In this document: piece by piece, positions 30,665 to 41,285 of the stretch
Layout of the letters: every line of letters starts with the position of its first letter
Position numbering within the stretch: position 1 is the stretch's first letter
NCBI GenBank assembly: GCA_024663395.1
Contig: JANFAH010000009.1
Location: 62,001 to 126,000 of the forward strand
Length of the DNA stretch: 64,000 nt
Direction: 5' to 3'
Source: Pisolithus tinctorius
Taxonomy: Eukaryota > Basidiomycota > Agaricomycetes > Boletales > Pisolithaceae
Program-made: the position numbers and the translations under genes
The notes under the pieces: generated by a model
Databases searched by the model: none
Told to the model about the DNA's origin: nothing
What the model saw: the letters and a program-made list of their open reading frames with translations, nothing else

Positions 30665-33600
30665 ATGGGAACTCTGAGTTGATGCCAGAAGTTCCCCAAA
30701 CTAAGGACAGTCTTGTTTCTGTTGCTCCTGTACTTGTATTGTCCACACCAGAATGTACTATGCAGATCCCCATTTCCCTTTACACATCAGAAACAACCTC
30801 GAAAGTTGTCAACACCACAGCTCTAGTTGATTCTGGAGCAGAAATATCTTGCATCAACTGGGGTTTTGTGCGAAAACACAGAATCCCCACCAAACAACTC
30901 AACGAACCCATCCTCACTAAGAATGCCGATGGAACTCCAAACTCCAAGGGAAAGATCTTGTTCTCTGCCACTCTCTACTTCAAGGTTAAAGGACTCATTC
31001 ACCAATCCTTTTTCCATGTCATCAACTGTGGAACAGAGAATGTCATCCTTGGCCTCCCTTGGCTGCAAGAGAACAATCCTGCCATTGACTGGAGAATGGG
31101 CATGTTGTCCATTGATGAAAAGACCAACAGGTCTAAAGAATTAAAATGCAACATCTCTTCAGTTGCCATTGAAGAACCAACCATGAACCTTGTCTCCCCG
31201 ACTGAGAAGAAGGGGATAAACAAGTTCATGGACTACAAAGAACCAGAAGATGAAACCATCTGCACACATTTTGTGATGTTGGTTGGAAAACTTGTCAAAG
31301 AAGCCAAGAAGATCAACCCCAATAATAGTCTTCTTTGAAAGATTACCACGGCCACTGAGTTGGCCCAAGAAGAACACAAGAAGAAACTGAAAGCTGTCCT
31401 CCCTGAGGATTATAAAGACTTTGCTTTGGTTTTCGAGAAACCCTCTGATGGGATTCTACCCCCATCATGACCGTACAACCACACCATAAACCTTGTGGAA
31501 GACTTTGATCCCAAGGTAGCTAAGGCGTATCCACTCTCTCCCTCTGAACGAGAATCTGCAGAAAAGTTCATTGAAGAAAACCTTCGAGAAGGAAAAATCC
31601 ATCCCTCGAAGTCTCCCCAAGCTGCCCCTTTCTTCTTTGTAGGAAAGAAAGATGGTTCCCTTCGTCCCTGCCAAGACTACCAATATCTGAACAAAAATAC
31701 AGTGAAGGATGCTTATCCCCTTCCCCTCATTTCAGATCTCGTCAATAAACTCAAAGGAGCCTCTATTTTTACAAAGATGGATGTAAGATTGGGCTATAAC
31801 AATGTCTGAGTAAAGGAAGGAGACCAGTGGAAAGCCACGTTCATCATGCACAAAGGACTCTTTGAACCCACCATCATGTTCTTCGGATTGTGCAACTCCC
31901 CCACCACCTTCCAACGATTTATGAATGACTCTTTCAGAGACATGATCGCTGAAGGATGGTTGGTCGTCTATATGGATGACCTCCTCATATTCTCTACTGA
32001 CCCTGAAGAACACAAATGAAGAACCCGTCGCATCCTTGAACGAATGAGGGAACTCTCGCTCCCTCTGAAACTAGAAAAGTGCCATTTTGATCTAACTGAG
32101 GTGGAATACCTCGGTATGATCATAAAAGAAAACACTGTCACCATGGACCCCATCAAAGTCCAAGGCATTGCTGAATGGCCTGTCCCAAAGAAGGTCAAAG
32201 ATGTGCGATCCTTCTTGGGATTCGCAAACTTCTATAGGAGATTCATCCCCTATTATTCTGATATTGCCTGACTGCTCATCGACCTGACTAAAAAGATGGT
32301 CAACTGGGAATGGACCAAGAAATGCCAGAATGCCTTTGAACATCTAAAAGGGATTTTCATGGCACAACCGACCCTTTGAATGCCCAATACCTCTTGGCCA
32401 TTCGCAATCACTACTGATGCATCCAAGTATGTGACCAGAGGCATTCTCCTCCAGGAAGATTCCAATGGCCAGTGGCAACCCTGTGCCTTCATCTCCCAGT
32501 CATTCAACCCCACAGAACGAAATTATGACATCTATGACAGAGAGCTACTGGGGGTTATCCGAGGACTGAAAACCTGGAGACACTATCTCCATGGTTCCCT
32601 GTTTCCAGTCAAGGTCTTCACAGACCACAAGAACTTGATGTACTTCAAGGCACCACAGAACCTAAATTGTCACCAAGCTTGCTGGCTTCTTGACCTCGCA
32701 GATTTCGATCTGCAACTAGAACACATCCCAGGGAAAGACCTGGCTGCACTGGATGCACTCTCCCACCAACCTGACCATATCCCTGATGATGATGATGATG
32801 AGGATAACAAAGGAGTGACCCTCCTCCTACAAACAATGTTCATCAACCTCATCAACACCAACCTCACCCAAAAGGTTGCATCCTCCTTGATGAAGGACCC
32901 TGTTGTCCAGACGGCACTTCATGCCATTGAAAATGTTGCCATGCCACTCCCATTCAAATCCCACCTCTCTGACTGGAGGTTTGACAACAGGGTGTTACTT
33001 CATAAAGACCGGGTCTACATCCCCAATGATACCAACCTTCGACAAACAGTCATATCCAACCACCATGACCATCCCTCTGCAGGACACCCCGGTGTTCTGA
33101 AAACCCGTTAACTCATCTCTTCTGAATTCTGGTGGCCTGGGCTTGCATCCTTCATCCAAAGGTATGTTGAAGGCTGTGCTATGTGCCAGCAGAATAAGGT
33201 CAACACCCACCCGACAACACCTCCCCTTACCCCCATTCCCTCCACTGTGACCCGACCCTTCCAACAGATCTCCTGCGATCTGGTTACTGACTTACCCTTT
33301 TCTAAGGGTTGTGATTCCCTTTTGGTCGTGGTAGACCATGGGCTTACGAAGGGGGTAATTTTAACACCAACAAAGAAAACTGCCTCCACTGCTGATGTCA
33401 CAGCATTATTTTTCAAGAAAGTCTACTCCTGCTTCAGGTTGTATGACAAAATCATATCAGATCGAGGCCCTCAGTTTGCCTCTGCATTCGCAAAAGAACT
33501 CACTTCCCTTTTGGGATACTCTCTCGCCTTGTCAACAGCGTATCACCCTCAGACTGATGGAGAAACAGAATGCATAAACCAAGAAGTGGAGACCTATCTC

Positions 33601-35373
33601 TGCATCTTTTCCCAGAATGACCCTACCTTGTGGGTGGACAACCTTCCTATGGCTGAGTTCGTGCACAATCACCACCCCCATTCTGTCACCCAACAGTCAC
33701 TGTTCTACCTCATGTATGGGTATGAACTGAAACCCCTTCTGTCCCTGATTGCAGAAACCCACCTTCCTGCTGCCAAGTCTAGACTCAAAGAACTCCGAAA
33801 AGCTAGAGAAGAAGCCCTTGTGGCCCATGATCTAGCCAGAAAAACCATGAAAGACCGCTCATCATGACCTTTCACCCCCTTCCAGAAAGGTGATAAGGTT
33901 TGGCTAGAAGCACGAAATTTGAAATGCTCCTATGAAAATAGGAAGCTTGCACTGAAACGAGAAGGACCCTTCACCATCTCTGATGTCCTATCTCCAATCA
34001 TGTATCACCTCACAATTCCTGCATGATGGAAGATTCATAATGTCTTCCATGCCTCCCTCTTATCACCCTATCGCGAAAATGATGTCCATGGACCGAACTT
34101 CCCAGCTCCCCAACCTGACCTTATCAACAAAGAAGAAGAATATGAAGTGGAGGTGATAGTTGGCCATAAAAGGTCCAGCCACGGACACGCCTTTTTAATC
34201 AAATGGAAGGGTTACCTTTCTTCTGAAAACTCTTGGCAAAAAGAAAAACACCTTGAACATGTGGATGATATGCTCTCTGCATATAAAAGATGCTTCCCAA
34301 AAGACTTTCCCCCTCAGAAACAACCAACTCAACATTCCACCCACACTGTCAGAAACATCACTCTCGAAATGCCCCCTCATTGCTACACTTACCCTCATGA
34401 ACCCTCTTGTCGCCACACCCCCTTTGCTTGTTGACAGCAGCAACCTGCTAGCAATCAGATGATCGCCTCTTATCAACCCTTCGTCGCCAACCCCACTGTT
34501 ATTGGCACCGTCTATCATGAGGTAGATGAAAACTCTCCTCTTGATCTTGTGTATCACTCCACTATCCAAGCCCTTCAGCTTGAGGAACTTTCACAATACA
34601 TCAACCATCAAAACCCCCTCCTGTCCCCCACACATACCATTTTGAATGAAATCGCCACTCAGCAGGTCCCCCTGCTTCTTAAACTTTTCAATGTCCTTGG
34701 AGGTGCAGACCTCATCTATAATGTTCGCCAATACCCCACTCTGATCATGCCCCCTCCTCCTGGGTCTCAAAGATCCTCGACTGCAACCTCCCCTCCAGTT
34801 TCCTCTGCATCCTCCTCCCCTCCAGCGTCATCACCATTGTCATCCTCCCACTCATCTCGCTCTCTTCGAAGAGCTGATAGACCCTGCACCTGTTGCCTGT
34901 CAGGCCCTAACCCTCAACCCTGCGAGTCTCATGACTCCCCATCTGAAGTAGACCCCGAGACTGCCTTTGGTGTCTCTCGTGCAGAACTCGACTACATGTT
35001 AAACATTGTCAAAACCCTCGCACAGTTACCTCCTTCCCCTGTGCTGAATGCCATGACCAAGTTTGATAGACCTCTTACTCTGTCTGACCCACGATATCAT
35101 CAAGCATGTTATGTCTGCCACCATCTTGGCCACATCCATGTCAATTGTGGACTCTATGAATGTCCCCTTTGCCATGCCACTCGCCCTGGGCATACTCAGG
35201 CCCAATGTCCTTCTTTATGCCCTCATTGTCCTTTGCAGGACAGAATTGCCACCCCCACCTTGGTGGATGATCATACCCTCATCAGGAGCGAGGATGATGA
35301 CTTGTATGATAATAATTTTGATTTTGATGACTCCACCATCAGTAACATGACCAGAGAGCCTTACAGAGAGTAG
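30665..35373 (+). pseudogene. Gypsy-3 pol with C-terminal zinc-knuckle extension (one frame, many TGA)
   Basis: A single frame over 4.7 kb. Protease (NTTALVDSGAEISCIN ... VILGLPWLQENN), reverse transcriptase ([41 protein letters not shown]), RNase H (FAITTDASKY, YDRELLGVIRGLKTW, FTDHKNL), integrase (HPSAGHPG ... CAMCQQNK; SCDLVTDLP, IISDRGPQF, YHPQTDGETE), then a chromodomain (EYEVEVIVGHKRSSHGHAF, NSWQKEKHLEHVDD). After it come about 370 further residues: HPHEP-type linker, Pro/Ser-rich part, CTCCLSGPNPQPC, CYVCHHLGHIHVNC, CPLCHATRPGHTQAQC and a CPHC, ending at TAG 35373. About eleven stops occur, all but one TGA. Confidence 0.9.
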
Positions 35374-35410
35374 TTGAAGTCAGGGACTTCAACGCTTAGA
35401 AGGGGGGTAA

Positions 35411-35859
35411 TGTTATGTTTCACCCCTATCTTTTCCTTTTACTGTACGATTACCTTGCATTTGATCCGTTGGACATCTTTCCTTTTAGAGCTGTCTTCTC
35501 CCTGATCCGACAGCTCTCTACTTCCACCACTAGCATTACTTGCTCACTACATGCTTAGGACATGTGTCATCATTGTTCAACCAATGGCATAGTTACCTCA
35601 TTTACATGCAGACGCCTCATGGTCTGTTCTCTTGTAGTATTTAGACTGCCAGCTCAAGTCCTGGAAACCCAGACTTGAGCTGCTCAATCATACACAGCAT
35701 TCCTCAGAACTTCGCCCTCAGTGTCCCTAACCCAGACCACTCTTACCAGCATTGACCAAATCCTTCGTCATTTATGAAGGTTACTGCAGTCATTGCTCAG
35801 TAGAAACCTTAGACTGCATTTGAGCTCTCCCTATGTCTTGACTTCAGTTGAGCATAACA
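35411..35859 (+). repeat. Gypsy-3 3' LTR
   Basis: 449 bp, preceded by purine tract AGAAGGGGGGTAA, followed by ATGTC. Confidence 0.93.
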
Positions 35860-36377
35860 ATGTCTGGGTTGAGTCCAGACCAGAGACTGAAGCAGGTGTG
35901 AGGCTGAGGGGGGTCAGGGTCAGGGGTGTAGCAGAGGTACAGAGGGGTGGACTGATTGGACTTAGTGACTGAGGTTACAGTGCTATTCCCTTGCATAGGT
36001 CTCAGTCTGAGTCCAAGGCCAAGGCAGGGTTATCAGAGTAACTTAGTGGATTTCAGACTAGAGACTACAGGCCAAGTATCTAAGAGTTTATATACTAGAA
36101 GTATCTATAGTATGGAGACCAGTAATGCCAGTCTTGCAAGGATTGCTAAGATGATTGGTAAGACAAGTATGAGTAAGGTATGACTAAGGTAATGGAGACT
36201 GGGACAGGGTGAACTGGGGACAAGACCAGGCAGGGCTTAACTGAAGTGACATGCACTGCAAAGCAGTGTTCACCATGCTAGGACATCTGGGGATAAGGGA
36301 TTGGCAAGGCCAAGGCTGGACTGAATGAATATGAGGCTGAGTCTGTCTGGGGTCAAGACATGACTATGACAGATTCC

Positions 36378-37200
36378 CACTGTAGTAGAGAACTTGGTAG
36401 ATCTAACTTCATTCCTATGCATGAAGGCAACAACACACAGACATAACATATAGCATTTTTCAATAAGTACAGGAAAGTAATGGATAGTACTAGTCTAGAT
36501 GAATGACAAATATTTGGCTACCAGCATGCTCAACAACTGTGCTTATCAAGATCTGGCATAAGTAAAATAGCAGCCCAAAAGAAAAGAGCAAGCATAGCAT
36601 ACCATTGGACTCAAGAGATGGCTGCAGCTCACTGGCCAGAACACTAATGTTGAAAATAGGCTCCCCCAGTCTGCATTTTTTCATTGCTACATGTAATGAG
36701 CTGACCTCCATATCTTTTTTGTGGACTCTTGCCTTGCCACTGCCTGCCTTGTACTTGTACAACTTGGCCATCAATTTGTATTCATGGGTGATGCATGTGG
36801 CCAGAGCTTGTTCTGCATGAAAGACTTTGCATTGTGTGCATGCTACATCAAGAAGAAGTGCCTTGTGATTCAGCTGACTCTTTGATTCATGCTGCAGATT
36901 GAAAACCTATCAATGAGCAGTTATTAGGAAGGAAAAAAAGAACTTACTGTGTGAGTGGATGACTCCAATATTCCATACATCTCAGCTAAGACACCAGTTA
37001 TCTCCATTTTGGCCTTGGCACTACTAGAGGGGCTGTTGCAGGAAGAGAACCTGCCATCATGAGGCTTATGGGGCAGTCCTTTGTTTCCCAGGCAATGCTT
37101 GACCATGGGCATGGTCAACCCAGCATGAAGGTGTGTGTGATTGAGGTTATAAATGGACATGAGTGACTATGTTCATGAATGGGATGTGATTGGGTAGTAT
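36378..37200 (-). pseudogene. Unidentified multi-exon gene remnant
   Basis: Minus-strand exons with plausible splice sites. The first piece (37140-36950) reads HTHLHAGLTMPMVKHCLGN, KGLPHKPHDGRFSS and AKAKMEITGVLAEMYGILES, and ends before GTAAGT (about 36950). The second, from about 36900 to 36600, reads SQLNHKALLLDVACTQCK, ALATCITHEYKLMAKLYKYK, GKARVHKKDMEVSSLHVA and FNISVLASELQPSLESN, ending before GTATGC. I recognise this only as the kind of protein found repeatedly in transposon-rich basidiomycete DNA and cannot name a function. CpG-poor. Confidence 0.4.
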
Positions 37201-37664
37201 ATGAGAAATGCACTGTGCAGCAATCTGAACAATGTCCTGATTCACACTGAAGTGATAATCATGTAACATGGAATTGGCCTGCCTGACCATCTAGAGTATG
37301 CCCTGCTGTCCAAGTGGCAGTAAAGGTGGCTTCCAGAGTCACTGCACTGTTGCAATGCACATGAGCCAGCCATCCTCTGGGTGCAATACCTGGGTCAATA
37401 ACTTAGTCTGCCTTCTATGCATTCAACTAGTTAGCTAGGGTGAGGGATGCACAGTGTTCATGGGAGAGAATCTAAAAGTATTCAGTGAAGTACTATGTCA
37501 CTATGGGTGCTGCTTGAAAGGGACTGGGCAAAAACTGGTAGGTTTTCTGGCCCAAAGCCAAGACCCAAGTTATCGAGCTGAGCTGTGAAACCCATATCAA
37601 AAGGAGTCAGTGATGCATCCAGTGAAGCTTGAGGCCTGGGAAAAAGGAGCTGTGGACTCACTTC
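37201..37664. other. Unassigned sequence
   Basis: About 460 bp, CpG-poor, no supported ORF or repeat. It ends next to the stop codon of the second tyrosine recombinase. Confidence 0.3.
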
Positions 37665-39060
37665 CTACCATACTGGGGGGAGTATGTATTGTTTGAGGGC
37701 ATTGAGTAGCTCTGGTTTGGACTGTAGGAAAGGAGCAAGCACCAGAGTGTGGTGCCTGAGGTATATGGTGAAGGAATCCCCTGACCAGTGACCCATTGTT
37801 AAGTTCATGACTGGGTCAGGGGTTGAAGGCCAAAGGCTGAGTGCCAGGTGCAACAACCCTTGGTCTTAGCTCATGTGCTAGACCCTTGCACAAGCCAGGT
37901 TGAAGTCAGAGAGAGCTGAGAGGGGTCAGGAGTGAAAGCCAAGAGTCATCTTGGGCTTAAGCTAGGAGCTGAGGGGTGAACTAGATTGATATTCAGACTG
38001 AGGAACTAAGTACAATGTATGTAGAGTATATATACTGAAGACTGGCAACCTGAAGGCCAGGGTTACCAGTGAGAGACTAAATAGCGATGCCAGGAACTAA
38101 CTAAAAGTCAAGTGAGGAGGCAGGGGTCTGAGAGCTGAAGACAGACACTGCCTTGGCTCAAGTGAGGGCAGTACAAATGCTAACTAGAAAAGTATAGTGA
38201 GGGACATAGTTTGTTTTGGCATTCAGTGTTGACTTGGCATTCTGAATGTAAGACTGAACCATGGGTTTCTCAGTATATGACACCCATGGTCTTAATGACA
38301 TTGAAGGGGACTTCATTCAGTAGGTAGAAGAGTGTGCCTCTGATGTGGAGGCTGTGGCCCTTGATATTTGGCAGTCCTGGGTGAGATTTGGCTAATTTTG
38401 CTATCATTCTCATTACTTCAGTCTTGGATAGGGGTCTAATGCCATGAATAGGGTGTTTCCAGGTGAAGAGGTGTGCATCATTGGTAGCTGGGTTTAGAAG
38501 GATGTGGTTTTGTAGGGCTTGCATGGGGTCTGTGATGGGGTTGTCTTGGGGGGCACATTGAACTGTTTTGCCCTTGATTGAGCACTTTGTGGCTGGGAGG
38601 TTGAAGACCATTACTGGGAGACCTTGCTGATTGTGTACAAGTCAGTAACTTGCTCTGGAGATGTGTTTTGTTGGGTTGAAACTTCTGATGGAGGGTATGG
38701 TGAATTCTCCTAGTCTGGTGATGCAGTAGAACATTACTACTATGCATGTGTATATTGCTGCATTGCATGGGTCATCTTTGTTTAACATGCCATGGAGATG
38801 GGGTGTCTGTGGTGAATGGAGTTCTGCAGGGATGTTTAGAAGAGGTGGGGGCTAGCCTTGTGGCACCCTCCAGGATGGCTTTGTACTCTCTTTTGTTGAT
38901 GTCCCAGCTGCATCTATGCACAATGTGCCATGCTTGGATACCTGCTGCATAGTTTGTGAGAGTGGAGCCTGAGTGGGCTCCTGCACAGCTTGCTAGGAAT
39001 GCTGAGAGTAGGTTGGATGAAATTGGGCACCTATCACTGTCTGGGATGTTCATGTCACAG
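37665..39060 (-). pseudogene. Tyrosine recombinase 2, split by solo LTR B2
   Basis: From about 39053 downward: an N-terminal core-binding part (SSNLLSAFLASCAGAHSGST, NYAAGIQAWHIVHRCSWD, KAILEGATRLAPTSSK). Then, after a frame change near 38780, the catalytic part: MFYCITRLGEFTIPSI with the first catalytic Arg, PVMVFNLPATKCSIKG, KGHSLHIRGTLFYLLNEVPF (His present, next Arg replaced by His) and NVIKTMG. LTR B2 cuts the frame here. Beyond it, from 37791 down, HWSGDSFTIYLRHH supplies the nucleophilic Tyr and the protein ends LPPVW-TAG at 37665. A TGA follows ISRASY. Family: fungal Crypton/DIRS-type recombinases; which one is undecided. Confidence 0.75.
37797..38282 (-). repeat. Solo LTR B2 (family B)
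   Basis: 486 bp, plus-strand TGTTAAGTTC...GTATATGACA, flanked by CCCAT at 37792-37796 and 38283-38287. TATATATACT, then about 30 nt later AGTCTGAATATC on the minus strand, repeats the promoter layout of families A and C. Confidence 0.85.
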
Positions 39061-39170
39061 AAAACATGGTAGACTAGTAGGCTTGCACTTCAGTCAACCC
39101 CCCTCAGAGACCTATTAGGTCTGGAGATTTTGATATAAGTATTAACCTAATAGGTGTCATTTTAGTGGGA

Positions 39171-39245
39171 ATTCCCAACTTTTGGGGATTCTCCACCACC
39201 ATTCCTGGAGATTCTCCATTGCCTAGCTGGAGATTCCTCCAGAGC
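39171..39245. repeat. Short outlier of the GGGGATTCTCCA minisatellite
   Basis: TTGGGGATTCTCCACC, CTGGAGATTCTCCATTG and CTGGAGATTCCTCCAG in a row: the same motif as the large array at 40300-41120, about 1.1 kb away. Confidence 0.6.
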
Positions 39246-39344
39246 AGCAATTTAATAGGGTTGGAGAAAACATTTTCTCCATAATATATATATATTATAC
39301 ATCAAATGAAAGGGTAGCTGGGGTCCAAATTGGACTTTCTCCAG

Positions 39345-39680
39345 GCTAGATAGACCCCCTTTCCAGGTTGATCCTGGGCTTTCCCCAGGCTAAATAGACC
39401 TGCTTTCCAGGTTGAACCTGGGATTTCCCCAGGCTAAATAGACCCACTTGCCAGGGTGAACCTGGGCTTTCCCCTGGCTAAATAGACCTGCTTTCTAGAT
39501 TGATCCTGGGATTTCCCCAGGCCAAATAGACCCACTTGCCAGGGTGAACCTGGGCTTTCCCCAGGCTACATAGACCCACTTGCCAGGGTGAACCTGGGCT
39601 TTCCCCAGGCTAAATAGACCTGCTTTCCAGGATGATCCTTGGCTTTCCCCAGGCTAAATAGACCCATTTCCCAGGCCATG
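39345..39680 (+). repeat. Minisatellite, about 58-bp unit, about six copies
   Basis: Units built from CTTTCCCCAGGCTAAATAGACC, with TGCTTTCCAGGTTGAACCTGG or CACTTGCCAGGGTGAACCTGG alternating. Each unit holds CCAGG...CCTGG inverted words. Not coding. Confidence 0.85.
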
Positions 39681-39689
39681 GAAAGTTGG

Positions 39690-40290
39690 AAGCCATTCTT
39701 ACAGAGTGACACAACTTGAGACCATCAATTATGGCACTTGCATTGGAATCCTAGGTGATCAAGAGGATTCCTTGAAAGGCAGGGGGGATGGAGGAGAACA
39801 GACAGCAGGTGAGTGGTACAGGGGGAGAAAGGGGCAGGGCAGATGATAGAGGAAAGGGGAGGTAGAATGACACCTTCTGCATATGACAACAGAATCATCT
39901 GGGTATTAACTCTCAGGAAACATCCCCCTGACCAAACACTCCACTCATCCTTATGCACTCAAACTAACCTACCCTGTGCTTTAGCTCACCCTGCCCCTCA
40001 TGCTGCTCTAACAAGATGATGGAGGACAGTTTGGACACCAACAAACTCCCATGATGAAGTCAACAAATATACCATTGAAAAAACCCTGTGATTTTCAGAA
40101 GTTGGGACACTACCATCACCTCTTTGTCACCAGGAAAATCACACAGGTGTGAGAGGATGGAGACAAGGAACATGAAGCAGAGAGTATTGTCCTATGAAAG
40201 AATGAACTGTTGAGTGACTCAAACATTAACAACACCACAAGGTATATCAGCAGTTGGTGTAAAGGATGGAGAAGGTGGTCCTCTAAGTGC
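39690..40290. other. Unassigned sequence between the two minisatellites
   Basis: About 600 bp with no gene or repeat I can support. Confidence 0.3.
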
Positions 40291-40299
40291 ATACTCCAT

Positions 40300-41120
40300 G
40301 TCCTGCTGGGGATTGAGTCTATGTCATGTTGGGGATTCTCCTTGTCAAGTGTGGGGATTCTCCATGTCATGTTGGAGATTACCCATGGCCTGTGGGGGTT
40401 CTCCATGTCAACTGTGGGGATTCTCCATGACCTGTGGAGATTCTCCATGTCAAGGATGGGGATTCTCCATGGCCCACTGGGGATTCTCCATGTCATGTTG
40501 GAGATTCTCCATGCCATGTTGGGGATTCTCCATGGCCCATTGGGGATTCTCCATGTCAAGGATGGGGATTCTCCATGTCATGTTGGAGATTCCCCATGTC
40601 AAGGATGGGGATTCTCCATGTCATGTTGGGGATTCTCCATGGCCCACTGGGGATTCTCCATGTCAAGGATGGGGATTCTCCATGTCAAGGATGGGGATTC
40701 TCCATGTCATGTTGGAGATTCCCCATGTCAAGGATGGGGATTCTCCATGTCATGTTGGGGATTCTCCATGGCCCACTGGGGATTCTCCATGTCATGTTGG
40801 AGATTCTCCATGTCAAGTGTGGGGATTCTCCATGTCAAGGATGGGGATTCTCCATGCCATGTTGGCAATTCTCCATGGCCCACTGGGGATTCTCCATGCC
40901 ATGTTGGAGATTCTCCATGGCCCACTGGGGATTCTCTATGCCATGTTGGGGATTCTCCATGGCCCACTGGGGATTCTCCATGCCATGTTGGAGATTCTCC
41001 ATGGCCCACTGGTGATTCTCTATGTCAAGGGTGGAGATTCTCCATGTCATGTTGGGGATTCTACATGGTCTAGCTGGAGATTCTCCATGGCCCACTAGGG
41101 ATTCTCCATGTCAAGTTGGA
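40300..41120 (+). repeat. Minisatellite of GGGGATTCTCCATG units
   Basis: Over 30 units of 22-25 bp. Each starts GGGGATTCTCCATG (or GGAGATTCTCCATG) and ends in one of a few variants: TCATGTT, TCAAGGAT, GCCCACT, CCATGTT. The array is open in several frames on both strands (up to about 290 codons), which is expected from the repeat and not evidence of a gene. The variants recur in blocks, so higher-order duplication has occurred. Confidence 0.9.
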
Positions 41121-41285
41121 GGTTTTCCATCCTTGACATGGCAGATCCCTACCCTTGACATCAATCACCTAGCACACCATAAGCCTTCTGGGCATCCCTG
41201 GATGCCACAAGTGCCCACCTTGATATGGTACATGCAGTACAACAACATCAATACAAGCATGCAAGGAGTGTCATACATATAATTA

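Larger units (their letters stand above)
29013..35859 (+). mobile_element. Gypsy-3, Ty3/gypsy chromovirus, CpG-mutated, frame intact
   Basis: LTRs of 449 bp at 29013-29461 and 35411-35859; target duplication ATGTC (29008-29012 and 35860-35864). Same family as Gypsy-2 but retaining a little more CpG. Gag and pol have no frameshift or large deletion. About a dozen stop codons interrupt them, nearly all TGA. Confidence 0.95.
28995..36371 (-). repeat. Solo LTR C2 (family C), split by Gypsy-3
   Basis: The first 18 bases (TGTCAAGTTTGTGATGTC) lie at 28995-29012 and the rest, from TGGGTTGAGTCC to CTATGACA, at 35865-36371. Alignment with C1 shows the two parts belong together. C2 has its own duplication GATTC (28990-28994 and 36372-36376), outside the Gypsy-3 duplication ATGTC. 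Nearly every CpG of C1 appears here as TpG or CpA. Confidence 0.88.

Noticed and set aside
40210..41098. ORFs of 287 and 294 codons over the minisatellite
   Set aside because: Several frames and both strands are open because the repeat unit lacks stops; the peptides are plain repeats of the unit.
40300..41120. CRISPR-like array (short repeats with variable tails)
   Set aside because: The tails are a handful of recurring variants, not unique spacers; there are no cas genes and the genome is eukaryotic.
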